A DNA stretch of 64,000 nt. Source: Desulfogranum mediterraneum DSM 13871 (GTDB taxonomy: Bacteria; Desulfobacterota; Desulfobulbia; Desulfobulbales; Desulfobulbaceae). The notes under the pieces were generated by a model. The model saw nothing but the letters and a program-made list of their open reading frames with translations, made no database searches and was not told where the DNA came from. The DNA lies in contig NZ_KE387004.1 of assembly GCF_000429965.1 (NCBI RefSeq), forward strand, positions 65,526 through 129,525, read 5' to 3'. A program made the translations under genes and the position numbers. Numbering within the stretch: the first letter of the stretch is position 1; each line of letters opens with the position of its first letter. Of this stretch, positions 1 through 8,874 are shown in pieces.

Positions 1-1659
1 AACGTCACGGACCTCAAAACCTGCGCGCTCACGGGAGAGACCGCCGGGCCCGAGGGCAGAGAGGCGCCGTTTATGGGTGACCTCGGAGAGCGGATTGGTC
101 TGATCCATGAACTGGGAGAGCTGCGAGGTACCAAAAAATTCCTTGATGGCCGAGGTCACCGGTTTGGGGTTGACCAGATCATGGGGCATCAGGGTCTCGA
201 TCTCCTGGAGGGTCATCCGTTCCTTGGTGGCACGCTCCATCCGTACCAATCCCATCCGGTATTGATTTTCACAGAGCTCGCCAACGGTGCGCACCCGGCG
301 GTTTCCGAGATGATCGATGTCATCACCATCGCTGAGCTCATCTTTGATCTTCACCAGATGCTTGACCCCCTTGAGGATATCTTCCTTGGTCAGGGTCCTG
401 GTCTCGATGGGGGTATTGACCCCAAGCTTGGTATTGATCTTGTATCGTCCCACCTCGGAAAGGTCATAGGTGGTGGCATTGAAGAAGAGGTTGTCAAAAA
501 ACGACTGGGCAATTTCCGGAGTCGGCGGACTGGAAGGACGCAGACGCCGATAGATTTCAATCAAGGCCTCTTCCGAATCCTTGACCTTGTCCACAAACAG
601 GGTCTTGCGAAAGGCTTCACTGACGTTGACGCCGTCTATATAGAGGACCGGGAAGGATTGGACCCCGGCCTCGGCCATGACTGCCAGGGCGGCCTCGGTG
701 ACCGGATCATTACATCTGCAGTGTTCCAGGACCTCACCGGTCTGCTCATCGATGACGTCACTGGCAAAAAAACGGTCCAGCAGCCCTTCGACCGGGGCCA
801 TCATCTCGGCAATGCCGGCCTCCTGGATGCGTTTGGCCAGGGCCTTGGAGACCTTCCGTCCCTTCTTGCCGAGGATGGAGCCGTCGGTGGGGTTGACCAG
901 GTCGACGTTCAGCCGTTGACCGACAAAGGTCGAGGGCTGGAAGTCGATGGCAAAATTTTCTTCACGAAAGTGGATGGTATCCACATGATAAAATTCGGTG
1001 AGGAGTTCCTCCTCGCTGAAGCCAAGCGCCTTGAGCAGGACAGTGACCGGCAGCTTGCGGCGACGGTCGATCCGCACATAGAGGACATCTTTGATATCAA
1101 ACTCAAAGTCAAGCCAGGAACCGCGCACCGGGATGATCCGGGCAGAGTAGAGCCGTTTGCCCGAGGTGTGGGACTTGCCGTTATCGTGGGTAAAGAAGAG
1201 GCCAGGAGAACGCTGAAGCTGGTTGACGATGACCCGCTCGGTCCCGTTAACCACAAAGACCCCGTCCTGGGTCATCAGAGGCAGGGCCCCGAGAAAGATC
1301 TCCTGCTCTTTGATGTCGCGGACCGACTGGACTCCGGTTTCCTCATCCACATCAAAGGTAATCAAACGGACGGTGATCTTGACCGGTACCTCGTAGGTCA
1401 TACCCCGCTCGACACATTCCTCAACGGTATATTTAGACTCGCCAAAGGAGTAGCGTACAAACTCAAGGGAACACAGGCCGTTAAAGTCGGTAATGGGAAA
1501 TATATCTTGAAAAATTGCCTGTAAGCCGTGACTCTGACGCTGGTCCGGGGCCACATTTTTCTGGAGAAAATGCTCATAGGACTCCCGTTGCATGGCAATC
1601 AGATGCGGCGGCTCAACGATGTGACTTGTTTTGGCAAAACTCTTACGTACTCTTTTCAT
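1..1659 (-). CDS. rpoB: DNA-directed RNA polymerase subunit beta, N-terminal part (cut by window edge)
   Basis: The frame from an ATG at 1659 is open for 553 codons to base 1 and reads as the N-terminal part of bacterial RpoB, the catalytic beta subunit of RNA polymerase. It starts [10 protein letters not shown] and ends inside the fork region with a [14 protein letters not shown]-type stretch just past the rifampicin-binding region ([27 protein letters not shown], seen in two adjoining pieces). The remainder lies outside the window. It follows rplL in the usual rplJL–rpoBC order. A GGAAAG-type ribosome site precedes the ATG. Long plus-strand frames over this gene are antisense shadows. Confidence 0.97.
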   Translation of the reverse strand, partial: MKRVRKSFAKTSHIVEPPHLIAMQRESYEHFLQKNVAPDQRQSHGLQAIFQDIFPITDFNGLCSLEFVRYSFGESKYTVEECVERGMTYEVPVKITVRLITFDVDEETGVQSVRDIKEQEIFLGALPLMTQDGVFVVNGTERVIVNQLQRSPGLFFTHDNGKSHTSGKRLYSARIIPVRGSWLDFEFDIKDVLYVRIDRRRKLPVTVLLKALGFSEEELLTEFYHVDTIHFREENFAIDFQPSTFVGQRLNVDLVNPTDGSILGKKGRKVSKALAKRIQEAGIAEMMAPVEGLLDRFFASDVIDEQTGEVLEHCRCNDPVTEAALAVMAEAGVQSFPVLYIDGVNVSEAFRKTLFVDKVKDSEEALIEIYRRLRPSSPPTPEIAQSFFDNLFFNATTYDLSEVGRYKINTKLGVNTPIETRTLTKEDILKGVKHLVKIKDELSDGDDIDHLGNRRVRTVGELCENQYRMGLVRMERATKERMTLQEIETLMPHDLVNPKPVTSAIKEFFGTSQLSQFMDQTNPLSEVTHKRRLSALGPGGLSRERAGFEVRDV

Positions 1660-1774
1660 TGCTTTCCTCGAACTTTTCCGCGAAACACAGGCATCAGAGA
1701 TCTTAATCAATTCCAACTACTTGTTTTACCGACCAAAATCCCCTGTTTCTTTACTGCGCCCCTACAAACGCAAC

Positions 1775-1807
1775 AACGCTACAGGGGTGTGAAGGCCCTG
1801 TAGCGTT
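1775..1807 (-). promoter_or_regulatory. rplL–rpoB intergenic hairpin (attenuator or RNase III processing site)
   Basis: A perfect 12-bp stem (AACGCTACAGGG with its complement) closes a 9-nt loop between rplL and rpoB. No T-run follows on the minus strand, so it is not a full intrinsic terminator. In E. coli the same interval carries a partial attenuator and an RNase III site that lower rpoBC output relative to ribosomal proteins; the same role is inferred here from position and shape. Confidence 0.6.
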
Positions 1808-1866
1808 ACTGGCTATGTAAGCTTGGCTGCAGGGTAAATACCCCGTCAGCGCGAATGAATAGGTTT

Positions 1867-2250
1867 TTATTTTATCTCGACTACGCCTCCAACACCTTCG
1901 ATCTGAGACTTAATCTCTTCGGCTTCATCCTTGGTTACACCTTCTTTGATGGGCGCAGGAGCACCCTCAACCAGGGCCTTGGCCTCTTTCAAGCCAAGAG
2001 AGGTAATTGCGCGTACCTCTTTAATGACTTTGATCTTCTGATCGCCGGCACCGGTAAGAACAGCGTCAAACTCGGTCTTCTCTTCTGCAGCAGCGCCGGC
2101 ATCGCCAGCACCACCACCTACGGCAGCTACAGCAACAGGAGCTGCAGCAGACACACCAAACTTGTCTTCGAGTTCGGTGATGAGCTCGGAGAGCTCGAGA
2201 ACGGTCATACTGGAGATGAATTCAATTACGTCTTCTTTGGTTACAGCCAT
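1867..2250 (-). CDS. rplL: 50S ribosomal protein L7/L12
   Basis: This 127-residue acidic protein is the ribosomal stalk dimer that recruits translation factors. It starts [11 protein letters not shown], has the Ala/Gly/Val-rich hinge near residues 35–55, and ends with the conserved C-terminal domain ([20 protein letters not shown], then [11 protein letters not shown]). Two ATGs lie near the start. The inner one at 2250 is chosen because AGGAGG sits about 8 bases ahead, whereas it almost touches the outer ATG. It lies downstream of rplJ, as in other bacteria, and is probably translated from the L10 operon message. Confidence 0.96.
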   Translation of the reverse strand: MAVTKEDVIEFISSMTVLELSELITELEDKFGVSAAAPVAVAAVGGGAGDAGAAAEEKTEFDAVLTGAGDQKIKVIKEVRAITSLGLKEAKALVEGAPAPIKEGVTKDEAEEIKSQIEGVGGVVEIK

Positions 2251-2318
2251 TGTCATTCCTCCTGACAAATATGTTCAATAAAAGTTACGCCGCCCCTGCT
2301 GGCAGGGACAGGGTATAA

Positions 2319-2837
2319 TCAATTTTCCTTCTGCTCTTTAATCGCCTGCAATCCGAATACAAGCTTCTGCGGAATAGCGTTAAGTACCCGCACAAAACCG
2401 GTGGGTACAGCAGCCATGGTACCAAGCAGCTTGGCAAGCAGTTCATCCTTGCTCGGCAGTTTGGACAGGGCGATAACGTCATCTGCAGTCAACACGCTCC
2501 CTTCCAGCACGGCAGAACGAATCTGCAGGGCCTCAAACTCCTTGGCAAAGGCGGTCAGGGCCTTTGCAGGACCGACCGGCTCTTCGAAGCTGAAGACTAC
2601 GGCAGTGGTACCGGTGAAGGAGTCGGTCAACCCCTCGTACTCGGTACCCTTGACCGCCAGACGGAGCAGGGTGTTTTTTGCAATCTGGAATTGCGTTTCG
2701 CTCTCACGCAAAAGGTGGCGCAACTTTTCCAGTTCCGTAACTTTAAGCCCCTTGTAGTCGGTGACTACGGCGAACTTAGCTTTGGAAAAGGTCTCGTTGA
2801 GCTCACTGACCAGATCGGTCTTTTGGTTGCGATCCAA
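2319..2837 (-). CDS. rplJ: 50S ribosomal protein L10
   Basis: L10 anchors the L7/L12 dimers to 23S rRNA. The 172-residue frame starts MDRNQKTDLVSELNE and shows the L10 core (AKFAVVTDYKGLKVTELEKL, then AKNTLLRLA). The start is a TTG at 2837 with AGGAGG 8 bases upstream; an ATG inside that spacer is out of frame, so TTG initiation is well supported. A TTG start can reduce initiation and may be part of the usual L10 autoregulation. rplL follows after about 70 bases. Confidence 0.95.
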   Translation of the reverse strand: MDRNQKTDLVSELNETFSKAKFAVVTDYKGLKVTELEKLRHLLRESETQFQIAKNTLLRLAVKGTEYEGLTDSFTGTTAVVFSFEEPVGPAKALTAFAKEFEALQIRSAVLEGSVLTADDVIALSKLPSKDELLAKLLGTMAAVPTGFVRVLNAIPQKLVFGLQAIKEQKEN

Positions 2838-3077
2838 CGTACATACCTCCTAAAAGTCACGGGAATGTCAAAGTGCAGACAGGAATAATGACAAGACTGT
2901 GTAATTGATGTACAATCCAATACGGCCTCGGCAGGCAATCTGTGATCCAGATTATTATACTTCCGTACCTGCTGTCTCTGACCTTCCCAGGGTTACAACA
3001 AATGGGATTACTCTGTTTTAAAGGGTTGTCTGTGTTCAGGCCTGCTGCGGTGACAACAACCGCAGCAGGCGATTTGC
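2838..3077 (-). promoter_or_regulatory. rplA–rplJ intergenic leader, probable L10 leader
   Basis: About 240 bases separate rplA from rplJ, much more than the other gaps in this operon. In most bacteria this interval is the L10 leader, an RNA bound by L10(L12)4 that represses rplJL translation. I could not fold it by eye, so the assignment rests on position and length. Confidence 0.4.
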
Positions 3078-3788
3078 TCATGCGGCTTTAATCAGACCGC
3101 GAACCTGGAGCGGATCCAGCTTATAGCCGGGTCCCATGGTGCTTGAGATACTGATGGTCTTCAGATACACGCCCTTGCTGGAAGAGGGTTTGAGCTGAAT
3201 GAGTTTATCGATGAAGGCAACGATGTTTTCAGTCAGTTTTTCAACGCCAAAGGATCCCTTTCCCACGGCGGCATGGACTACTCCGGCCTTGTCGACCCGA
3301 AAGTCGACCTTACCCATCTTCACTTCCTTGACGACGCGATCGATGTCAAAGGTAACGGTGCCGAGCTTGGCATTGGGCATCAGGTTCCGCGGTCCGAGGA
3401 CCCGGCCGATCTTACCCACCTCGCCCATCATGTCAGGGGTGGCGATGGTCTTATCGAATTCGAGCCAGCCTTCCTTGATCTTTTCGACCAACTCTCCTGA
3501 ACCGGCATAGTCGGCGCCGGCGGCAAGGGCCTCTGCTTCTTTTTCGCCCCTGGCAAAAACCAGTACCCGAACCTCTTTACCGGTTCCGTGGGGCAGGATG
3601 ACACTGGAGCGTACCATCTGGTCGGCGTGACGGGGATCTACCCCCAGTCGAACGGCAATATCGATGGATTCGTCGAACTTGGCAAAACGACCGTCGACGA
3701 CGCCCTTGACCCCATCTTCGAGGTCATAGAGCTTGGTGTTGTCACGGTTGACAACACTGTTGGTATATTTTTTTCCGCGCTTAGGCAT
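3078..3788 (-). CDS. rplA: 50S ribosomal protein L1
   Basis: L1 forms the mobile stalk that helps release E-site tRNA. The 236-residue length fits the family, and the signature [19 protein letters not shown] is intact near the middle. The protein starts [18 protein letters not shown] and ends [11 protein letters not shown]. It follows rplK with a gap of about 70 bases, the standard L11 operon order; L1 often represses this pair by binding the leader of rplK. Confidence 0.97.
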   Translation of the reverse strand: MPKRGKKYTNSVVNRDNTKLYDLEDGVKGVVDGRFAKFDESIDIAVRLGVDPRHADQMVRSSVILPHGTGKEVRVLVFARGEKEAEALAAGADYAGSGELVEKIKEGWLEFDKTIATPDMMGEVGKIGRVLGPRNLMPNAKLGTVTFDIDRVVKEVKMGKVDFRVDKAGVVHAAVGKGSFGVEKLTENIVAFIDKLIQLKPSSSKGVYLKTISISSTMGPGYKLDPLQVRGLIKAA

Positions 3789-3857
3789 TGTCTCAACCTC
3801 GTATCTATTCTCCCTGGCACAGTGCGGCTGTGCAGGTTTAGCGAATCCAGCCCAGGA

Positions 3858-4283
3858 TTACCCTACGACTGTAATACCACAACTTCTTGCGGTTCCCTCA
3901 ACGATCTTCATGGCCTGTTCAACGGTGAAGGCATTCAGATCGGGCATCTTGATCTCAGCGATCTCCTGGATCTTTTCTCTGCTCAGTTCGGCAACACGCT
4001 CACGCTTGGGATTACTTGACCCCTTATCCAGCCCTGCAGCCTTAAGCAGCAGTACCGAGGCAGGAGGCGTCTTGGTGATGAAACTGAAAGAACGGTCTGA
4101 GTAAACCGTAATAACCACAGGAATGATGGTGTCGCCGGCACTCTGGGTCTGGGCGTTGAACGCCTTGCAGAAGTCCATGATATTGACTCCGTGCTGTCCC
4201 AGTGCAGGCCCAACCGGCGGTGACGGGTTGGCCTTTCCTGCTGGTATCTGTAACTTGATATATGATTGTATCTTCTTTGCCAT
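3858..4283 (-). CDS. rplK: 50S ribosomal protein L11
   Basis: L11 (141 residues) binds the GTPase-associated centre of 23S rRNA. It starts [20 protein letters not shown] with the conserved [20 protein letters not shown] block directly after, and the C-terminal RNA-binding part ends [13 protein letters not shown]. It lies 30 bases downstream of nusG in the conserved secE–nusG–rplK–rplA order. Confidence 0.97.
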   Translation of the reverse strand: MAKKIQSYIKLQIPAGKANPSPPVGPALGQHGVNIMDFCKAFNAQTQSAGDTIIPVVITVYSDRSFSFITKTPPASVLLLKAAGLDKGSSNPKRERVAELSREKIQEIAEIKMPDLNAFTVEQAMKIVEGTARSCGITVVG

Positions 4284-4313
4284 TATGTACTCCTACACAG
4301 AACTCTGTACGCC

Positions 4314-4877
4314 TTAGTTTTTACTTACCTGAATATATTCAAGCTCGACCGGGGTTGACCTGCCGAAGATGGAGACCATAACCTTTACCCGGCCCTTATC
4401 AGGATACACCTCATCGATGACCCCCTGGAAATTGGCAAAGGGACCGTCGACGACCCGCACGGTATCACCCTCTTCAAAGACCACCTTGGGCTTAGGTTTA
4501 CTGGCACCCTCTTCAATTCGGCCGATAATCTGCTGCGCCTCCTTGTCGGTCAGGGAGGGAATGCGCTTATACAGGTCTTTTCCAGCGATTGTTTGATTGG
4601 CATTGACCCCAACAAAGCCGGTGACCCGGGGAGTCTCCTGGACCGTGTGCCAGCTATGTTCGTTCATCTCCATCCGGACCAGGATATAGCCGGGGAAGAA
4701 CTTCCTCTCCGAGGTCTTTCGCGACCCCTTGACCATCTCCACCACCTGTTCAGTGGGCACCAGTACCTCGCTGAAGAGGTCCTCTTGCTTTGCGTTTCTA
4801 ATACGCTCCTCAAGAGTGGCCTTCACCTTGTTCTCAAAACCGGTGTGTGTATGGACAATATACCAGTGCTTTGCCAT
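4314..4877 (-). CDS. nusG: transcription termination/antitermination protein NusG
   Basis: NusG binds the RNA polymerase clamp and links transcription with Rho or the ribosome. The NGN domain begins MAKHWYIVHTHTGFENKVK; the C-terminal KOW domain carries EEGDTVRVVDGPFANFQGVI and ends PVELEYIQVSKN. The ATG at 4877 gives 187 residues and matches the family start. The frame extends to an ATG at 4919 that overlaps the end of secE. No clear ribosome site precedes 4877, so translational coupling to secE or the longer start cannot be excluded. Confidence 0.95.
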   Translation of the reverse strand: MAKHWYIVHTHTGFENKVKATLEERIRNAKQEDLFSEVLVPTEQVVEMVKGSRKTSERKFFPGYILVRMEMNEHSWHTVQETPRVTGFVGVNANQTIAGKDLYKRIPSLTDKEAQQIIGRIEEGASKPKPKVVFEEGDTVRVVDGPFANFQGVIDEVYPDKGRVKVMVSIFGRSTPVELEYIQVSKN

Positions 4878-4896
4878 GAAATTCGAAAAAGTAGAT

Positions 4897-5166
4897 TTAA
4901 TCGAGGAGAGTGGAGACAAATTTACCGAGCAGTAAATCTACTGATCCCAGATAGATAGAAATGACAACCACCAGGATCATCACAAAGCCGGTGAGTCCCG
5001 CGGTAACCTTTTTCTGGGGCCAGGCGACCTTATTGAACTCGGCCTGGACCTCATGAATAAAAGTACGGATTCCAGCCGGGCTGAAATAGGATGGACCAGA
5101 CTTCGTGACCTCAGCTTTGGCGACAGGCTTGGCTTTGGTGTTGCGGGTTTTTTTCTTGGTTGCCAT
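4897..5166 (-). CDS. secE: preprotein translocase subunit SecE
   Basis: SecE clamps SecY in the Sec translocon. The 89-residue protein has a Lys-rich N-terminus (MATKKKTRNTKAK), the conserved amphipathic segment (FIHEVQAEFNKVAWPQKK) and one C-terminal membrane helix (LTGFVMILVVVISIYLGSVD). This is the short single-helix form common outside the Enterobacteria. It precedes nusG as usual and follows tRNA-Trp. Confidence 0.94.
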   Translation of the reverse strand: MATKKKTRNTKAKPVAKAEVTKSGPSYFSPAGIRTFIHEVQAEFNKVAWPQKKVTAGLTGFVMILVVVISIYLGSVDLLLGKFVSTLLD

Positions 5167-5217
5167 TGTCCCTGTTGGATGAGGTTATTGAATTGCGCCT
5201 CGATCAGTGATTCGAGA

Positions 5218-5294
5218 TGGCAGGCCAGGAGGGATTCGAACCCCCAACCCCCGGATTTGGAGTCCGGTGCTCTACCAGTTAGAGCTACTGGCCT
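5218..5294 (-). tRNA. tRNA-Trp (CCA anticodon)
   Basis: A full cloverleaf on the minus strand: acceptor AGGCCAG/CTGGCCT, D arm GCTC/GAGC, anticodon stem CCGGA/TCCGG with a CTCCAAA loop, T loop TTCGAAT. Discriminator G and an encoded CCA end follow. It lies between rpmG and secE, as in many bacteria. Confidence 0.95.
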
Positions 5295-5300
5295 GCGCGA

Positions 5301-5450
5301 TCACTTGGTCTCTTTGTGCGGAGTGTGAGCCTTACAGAACGGACAGTACTTCTTCAGCTCGAGTTTGTGAGGAATGGTCCGCTTGTTCTTGGTGGTCGTG
5401 TAATTTCTCTGCTTGCAGTCTTGACAGGCAAGCGTGATGATATCTCTCAT
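5301..5450 (-). CDS. rpmG: 50S ribosomal protein L33, zinc-ribbon type
   Basis: This 49-residue basic protein starts [20 protein letters not shown] and ends [12 protein letters not shown]. Two CxxC pairs (residues 9/12 and 36/39) mark the C+ zinc-binding form of L33. The frame is open further upstream, but the family start is the ATG at 5450. It lies between tuf and tRNA-Trp, its standard place. Confidence 0.94.
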   Translation of the reverse strand: MRDIITLACQDCKQRNYTTTKNKRTIPHKLELKKYCPFCKAHTPHKETK

Positions 5451-5540
5451 GATACATTCCGATAGAGTGACTACAGCCGGGACGAGCCCGGCTGTAACAT
5501 TCACTATGGTAAGCGCGACCCCTTCAAGAGGCCTGCCACC

Positions 5541-6731
5541 TTATTCGATTATTTCGCTGACTACGCCGGCGCCGACGGTGCGGCCGCCTTCGCGAATGGC
5601 GAAGCGAAGTCCAACTTCCATGGCGATGGGGGTGATCAACTCGCCGCTGATGTGAATGTTATCACCGGGCATAACCATCTCTACGCCCTCTTCCAGGGTA
5701 CAGACCCCGGTCACATCGGTTGTCCGGAAATAAAACTGGGGACGATAGCCGTTGAAAAAAGGAGTATGACGACCGCCCTCTTCCTTGGTCAGAATATAGG
5801 CCTCTGCCTTGAACTTCTTGTGCGGGGTAATGGAACCCGGCTTGGCGAGCACCTGACCGCGAACGATCTCCTCGCGCTTGACACCGCGAAGCAAAGCGCC
5901 GATGTTGTCTCCGGCCTGGCCTTCATCCAGCAACTTGCGGAACATCTCGACGCCGGTACATGTGGTCTTCTGGGTGTCACGGATACCAACGATCTCGATC
6001 TCCTCACCGACCTTGACGATTCCGCGCTCAACCCTACCGGTGGCAACCGTGCCGCGACCGGAAATAGAGAAGACATCTTCAACAGGCATCAGGAAAGGCT
6101 TGTCCACATCGCGCTCGGGCTCAGGCACATAGCTGTCGACAGCCTCCATCAGCTCCCAGACACACTTGGCCTTTTCATCATCTTCGGGATTCTCCAGGGC
6201 GAGCAGCGCAGAACCGCGAACAATCGGGATGTCGTCACCTGGAAAGTCATACTTGTCCAGCAGCTCGCGAAGCTCCATCTCAACCAGCTCGATGAGCTCC
6301 TCATCATCCACCATGTCGCACTTGTTCAAGAAGACGACCATGGCAGGAACACCTACCTGACGGGCAAGGAGGATGTGCTCACGGGTCTGGGGCATGGGGC
6401 CGTCATCGGCGCCAACGACCAGGATAGCGCCGTCCATCTGGGCGGCACCGGTGATCATGTTCTTAATATAGTCAGCATGGCCCGGACAGTCGACATGGGC
6501 ATAGTGCCGACCCTCGGTCTCATACTCAACGTGGGCTGTGGCGATGGTGATTCCACGCTCCTTCTCTTCAGGGGCCTTATCGATATCACTGAAGTCGGTG
6601 AAACTCGCCTGACCTTTGGTGGACAATACCCGGGTGATTGCAGCGGTCAACGTGGTCTTACCATGGTCAATGTGGCCGATAGTGCCGACATTGACATGGG
6701 GCTTTGTCCGCTCAAATTTTTCCTTTGCCAT
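5541..6731 (-). CDS. tuf: translation elongation factor Tu
   Basis: EF-Tu delivers aminoacyl-tRNA to the ribosome as a GTP complex. The 396-residue protein begins [20 protein letters not shown] and contains all GTPase motifs: [10 protein letters not shown] (P-loop), RGITI (switch I), DCPGHADYI (switch II) and NKCDM. Domains 2 and 3 follow, ending [14 protein letters not shown]. The frame opens 9 codons earlier, but the ATG at 6731 has a clear site (GAGGAGACGTAAA) before it. It sits between tRNA-Thr and rpmG. Confidence 0.98.
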   Translation of the reverse strand: MAKEKFERTKPHVNVGTIGHIDHGKTTLTAAITRVLSTKGQASFTDFSDIDKAPEEKERGITIATAHVEYETEGRHYAHVDCPGHADYIKNMITGAAQMDGAILVVGADDGPMPQTREHILLARQVGVPAMVVFLNKCDMVDDEELIELVEMELRELLDKYDFPGDDIPIVRGSALLALENPEDDEKAKCVWELMEAVDSYVPEPERDVDKPFLMPVEDVFSISGRGTVATGRVERGIVKVGEEIEIVGIRDTQKTTCTGVEMFRKLLDEGQAGDNIGALLRGVKREEIVRGQVLAKPGSITPHKKFKAEAYILTKEEGGRHTPFFNGYRPQFYFRTTDVTGVCTLEEGVEMVMPGDNIHISGELITPIAMEVGLRFAIREGGRTVGAGVVSEIIE

Positions 6732-6797
6732 TTTACGTCTCCTCGGACAAAAGTTCAACTTGACTCAGCCGACCTGATAGCGCAATCGACTGACAAT

Positions 6798-6872
6798 TGG
6801 AGCCCACGACCGGACTTGAACCGGTGACTTCCTCCTTACCAAGGAGGTACTCTACCACTGAGTTACGTGGGC
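6798..6872 (-). tRNA. tRNA-Thr (GGT anticodon)
   Basis: Acceptor GCCCACG/CGTGGGC, anticodon stem with a TTGGTAA loop, T loop TTCAAGT, discriminator T and encoded CCA. It lies 66 bases upstream of tuf and is probably processed from the same transcript. Confidence 0.95.
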
Positions 6873-6921
6873 CCAAAATCTGAATAACAACATACACAAG
6901 AGCGTGTTATCAACGTATTAC

Positions 6922-6997
6922 TGGAGCGGGAAACGAGACTCGAACCCGCAACCCTCAGCTTGGAAGGCTGATGCTCTACCAATTGAGCTATTCCCGC
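6922..6997 (-). tRNA. tRNA-Gly (TCC anticodon)
   Basis: Acceptor GCGGGAA/TTCCCGC, anticodon stem TCAGC/GCTGA with a CTTCCAA loop, T loop TTCGAGT, encoded CCA. Third in the four-tRNA string upstream of tuf. Confidence 0.95.
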
Positions 6998-7040
6998 TTT
7001 CACTAAACTGATGACAAACACTGTTGTCGTACAAACTATG

Positions 7041-7125
7041 TGGTGGAGGGGGGAGGATTCGAACCTCCGAAGGCTGAGCCGACAGATTTACAGTCTGTTC
7101 CCTTTGGCCACTCGGGAACCCCTCC
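7041..7125 (-). tRNA. tRNA-Tyr (GTA anticodon)
   Basis: A class II tRNA of 85 bases with a long variable arm. Acceptor GGAGGGG with matching 3' arm, anticodon loop CTGTAAA, T loop TTCGAAT, encoded ACCA end. The tRNA-Tyr/Gly/Thr group ahead of tuf is a widely conserved arrangement. Confidence 0.94.
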
Positions 7126-7197
7126 ACATATATTCAGGCGAAAAAGAGGAGATGGGAAAAATGATCGCTATCCCAATCCTTAACTTTATGCTTAACC

Positions 7198-7273
7198 TGG
7201 AGCTGGCGATGGGACTTGAACCCGCAACCCCCTGATTACAAATCAGGTGCTCTACCAGTTGAGCTACGCCAGC
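7198..7273 (-). tRNA. tRNA-Thr (TGT anticodon)
   Basis: Acceptor GCTGGCG/CGCCAGC, anticodon stem CTGAT/ATCAG with a TTGTA-containing loop, T loop TTCAAGT, encoded CCA. It is the first gene after the operon promoter, about 6 bases from the predicted transcription start. Confidence 0.95.
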
Positions 7274-7285
7274 ACGAACCGTGAC

Positions 7286-7313
7286 ATTATACCAGCATTT
7301 TTCGCGTTGTCAA
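7286..7313 (-). promoter_or_regulatory. sigma-70 promoter of the tRNA–tuf–rpl–rpo operon
   Basis: On the minus strand TTGACA (7313–7308) and TATAAT (7291–7286) are both exact consensus hexamers, spaced 16 bases. The predicted start near 7279 lies just ahead of tRNA-Thr(TGT). This fits a very strong, growth-rate-controlled promoter. Confidence 0.85.
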
Positions 7314-7483
7314 TCTCTTTCTTCAGCTTGTTCTCTTTTTTTCCAATCATCCCCTGAGCTCCCCCAACCTTTCTGGTGAGAGCCTGTCAGCCGGGCCTGG
7401 TGTACGCTGCCCGCTCGTTGACTGGAGCTGATCGCTGAAAGCGGTGTATCTATATACCATACTTCTAAAAAAAGCCAACAAAA

Positions 7484-7519
7484 AAGCCGAAGGCTGATCG
7501 CCTTCGGCTTCTTTTTTTT
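7484..7519. terminator. bidirectional intrinsic terminator after qmoC
   Basis: An 11-bp perfect stem (AAGCCGAAGGC and complement) with a 5-base loop is flanked by a T-run on the plus strand and an A-run on the other side, so it can end transcripts from both directions. On the minus strand it lies about 27 bases beyond the qmoC stop and separates it from the tRNA operon promoter. Confidence 0.85.
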
Positions 7520-7545
7520 CCCTTGATAGTTGAACTAAACGCTAT

Positions 7546-8754
7546 CTAGTCGTTTAATGGATCCTTTACATAGGCAGACTCGCGATAGCGCTCAAAGGCC
7601 ATGGCAAAGGTCCGGTAGACAATATGGGCAAACTTGGTATAGGGCAGGTAGAGAAAGAGCATCATGACCGATACCAGGTGGAGGTAATAGACCACATACC
7701 CCAGGGAAGGAATACCCACCAGACGAAGCAGCTCGGCCGCTAAGCCGGTAATACCGACGCCGGCGATCATCCAGATCAAAAACCAATCATAAAAGGTGTT
7801 GGTCGCCTTGCCGGCGGCCTCCATCTGGGCACGGTTCATCCAGAGGATGCCGATCCCCACCAGCATGGCAACGGCAGAGACGTTGGCCAGCAGCTTCACC
7901 GGATTCCACATGGAGATCGGGCCATGCATGGAGGGGATGAAGATCCCGATCACATCCTGGGTAAAGAGGGAGTAACAGGTAACGATGAACAGGCCGATGA
8001 AGGCCAGCATCAGGGGCAGATGGCCCCGTACCCGGTCCTGGTTGACCGTACACTCACGAAAGCGGCCGTGGCCGACAATCTCCTTTAAAGAAGGCCAGAG
8101 GAAATCCTTGATAAAGAGGGTTGCCGAAGGCCGGTAGTTCAACTCCCCTACCCCCAGGTTCTCTTCCATCTTACCCCACATGGTGGAGATGGCCTGGTAG
8201 AGGGAGTAGACGGCAATACCCAGCGCCGAGAGCATGATGACATCAATGAAGAGGACGTTCTTGGCCAGCAGCCGGAAGTCCCAGTGTCCGAAGAACTGGG
8301 TGAAGCCGACGTGGGCAAACTGTTCGCCGCTGGGAATATGCATCCCCCCGGAGATCAGCCAGAGCACAAAGACGGTGACTGCAGGAATGCCGATGAGCAT
8401 GGGCAGATTCTTCACCGAGGTGCAGAGTTTGGCCAGGCCGCTGGGCCAGCCATAGTGCTCATAGGCATAGGCACGGATGGCACCGAGGACATCACCGGGC
8501 TTGGCACCCCGGGGACACATCTCGGTACAGTCACCGCACTGATGGCAAAGGAATACGTTGGGATCGGCGAGGAGCTTATCCTTCATTCCCCACTGGGCCA
8601 GGATCATTTCCCGCCTGGGGAAGGGGTCGCCGTCCGAAGAGAGCGGACAGGCTACGGAACATGTGGCACACTGATAACACTGCTTGAGTGTATCGCCTCC
8701 GGCCACCTTCATCGCCTTGATGAATTCTAAATCTGGTTGCACGTTCATAGACAT
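7546..8754 (-). CDS. qmoC: quinone-interacting membrane-bound oxidoreductase subunit QmoC
   Basis: QmoC is the membrane subunit of the QmoABC complex that links menaquinol to APS reductase. The 402-residue protein fuses an HdrC-like domain with two 4Fe-4S sites (Cys 26/29/32/36 and 70/73/76/80) to an HdrE-like cytochrome b domain with several membrane helices from about residue 110 to 385. AGGAGG sits 5 bases before the ATG at 8754. Unlike qmoA and qmoB, it is separated from the upstream gene by a terminator-like hairpin. Confidence 0.95.
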   Translation of the reverse strand: MSMNVQPDLEFIKAMKVAGGDTLKQCYQCATCSVACPLSSDGDPFPRREMILAQWGMKDKLLADPNVFLCHQCGDCTEMCPRGAKPGDVLGAIRAYAYEHYGWPSGLAKLCTSVKNLPMLIGIPAVTVFVLWLISGGMHIPSGEQFAHVGFTQFFGHWDFRLLAKNVLFIDVIMLSALGIAVYSLYQAISTMWGKMEENLGVGELNYRPSATLFIKDFLWPSLKEIVGHGRFRECTVNQDRVRGHLPLMLAFIGLFIVTCYSLFTQDVIGIFIPSMHGPISMWNPVKLLANVSAVAMLVGIGILWMNRAQMEAAGKATNTFYDWFLIWMIAGVGITGLAAELLRLVGIPSLGYVVYYLHLVSVMMLFLYLPYTKFAHIVYRTFAMAFERYRESAYVKDPLND

Positions 8755-8825
8755 TTTATCCTCCTGTCATGAAATATGAAAATTCATATATCAGAATTAT
8801 CGCAACAGTAGCAAAAAAGTAAAAA

Positions 8826-8859
8826 CTCCTCCGCCCCTGAAATCAGTGGGACGGAGGAG
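8826..8859 (-). terminator. terminator-like hairpin between qmoB and qmoC
   Basis: Directly after the qmoB stop, CTCCTCCG pairs with CGGAGGAG, extended by a CCC/GGG pairing with one bulge, and the minus strand continues into T5-A-C-T6. It looks like an intrinsic terminator or attenuator that would lower qmoC relative to qmoAB. It may instead act as an mRNA-stabilising 3' hairpin for qmoAB. Confidence 0.6.
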
Positions 8860-8874
8860 AGCAAAAAAAGAGGA

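Noticed and set aside
73-1524. Long plus-strand open frame over rpoB
   Set aside because: It is antisense to an unmistakable RpoB reading frame on the minus strand and its product has no family character.
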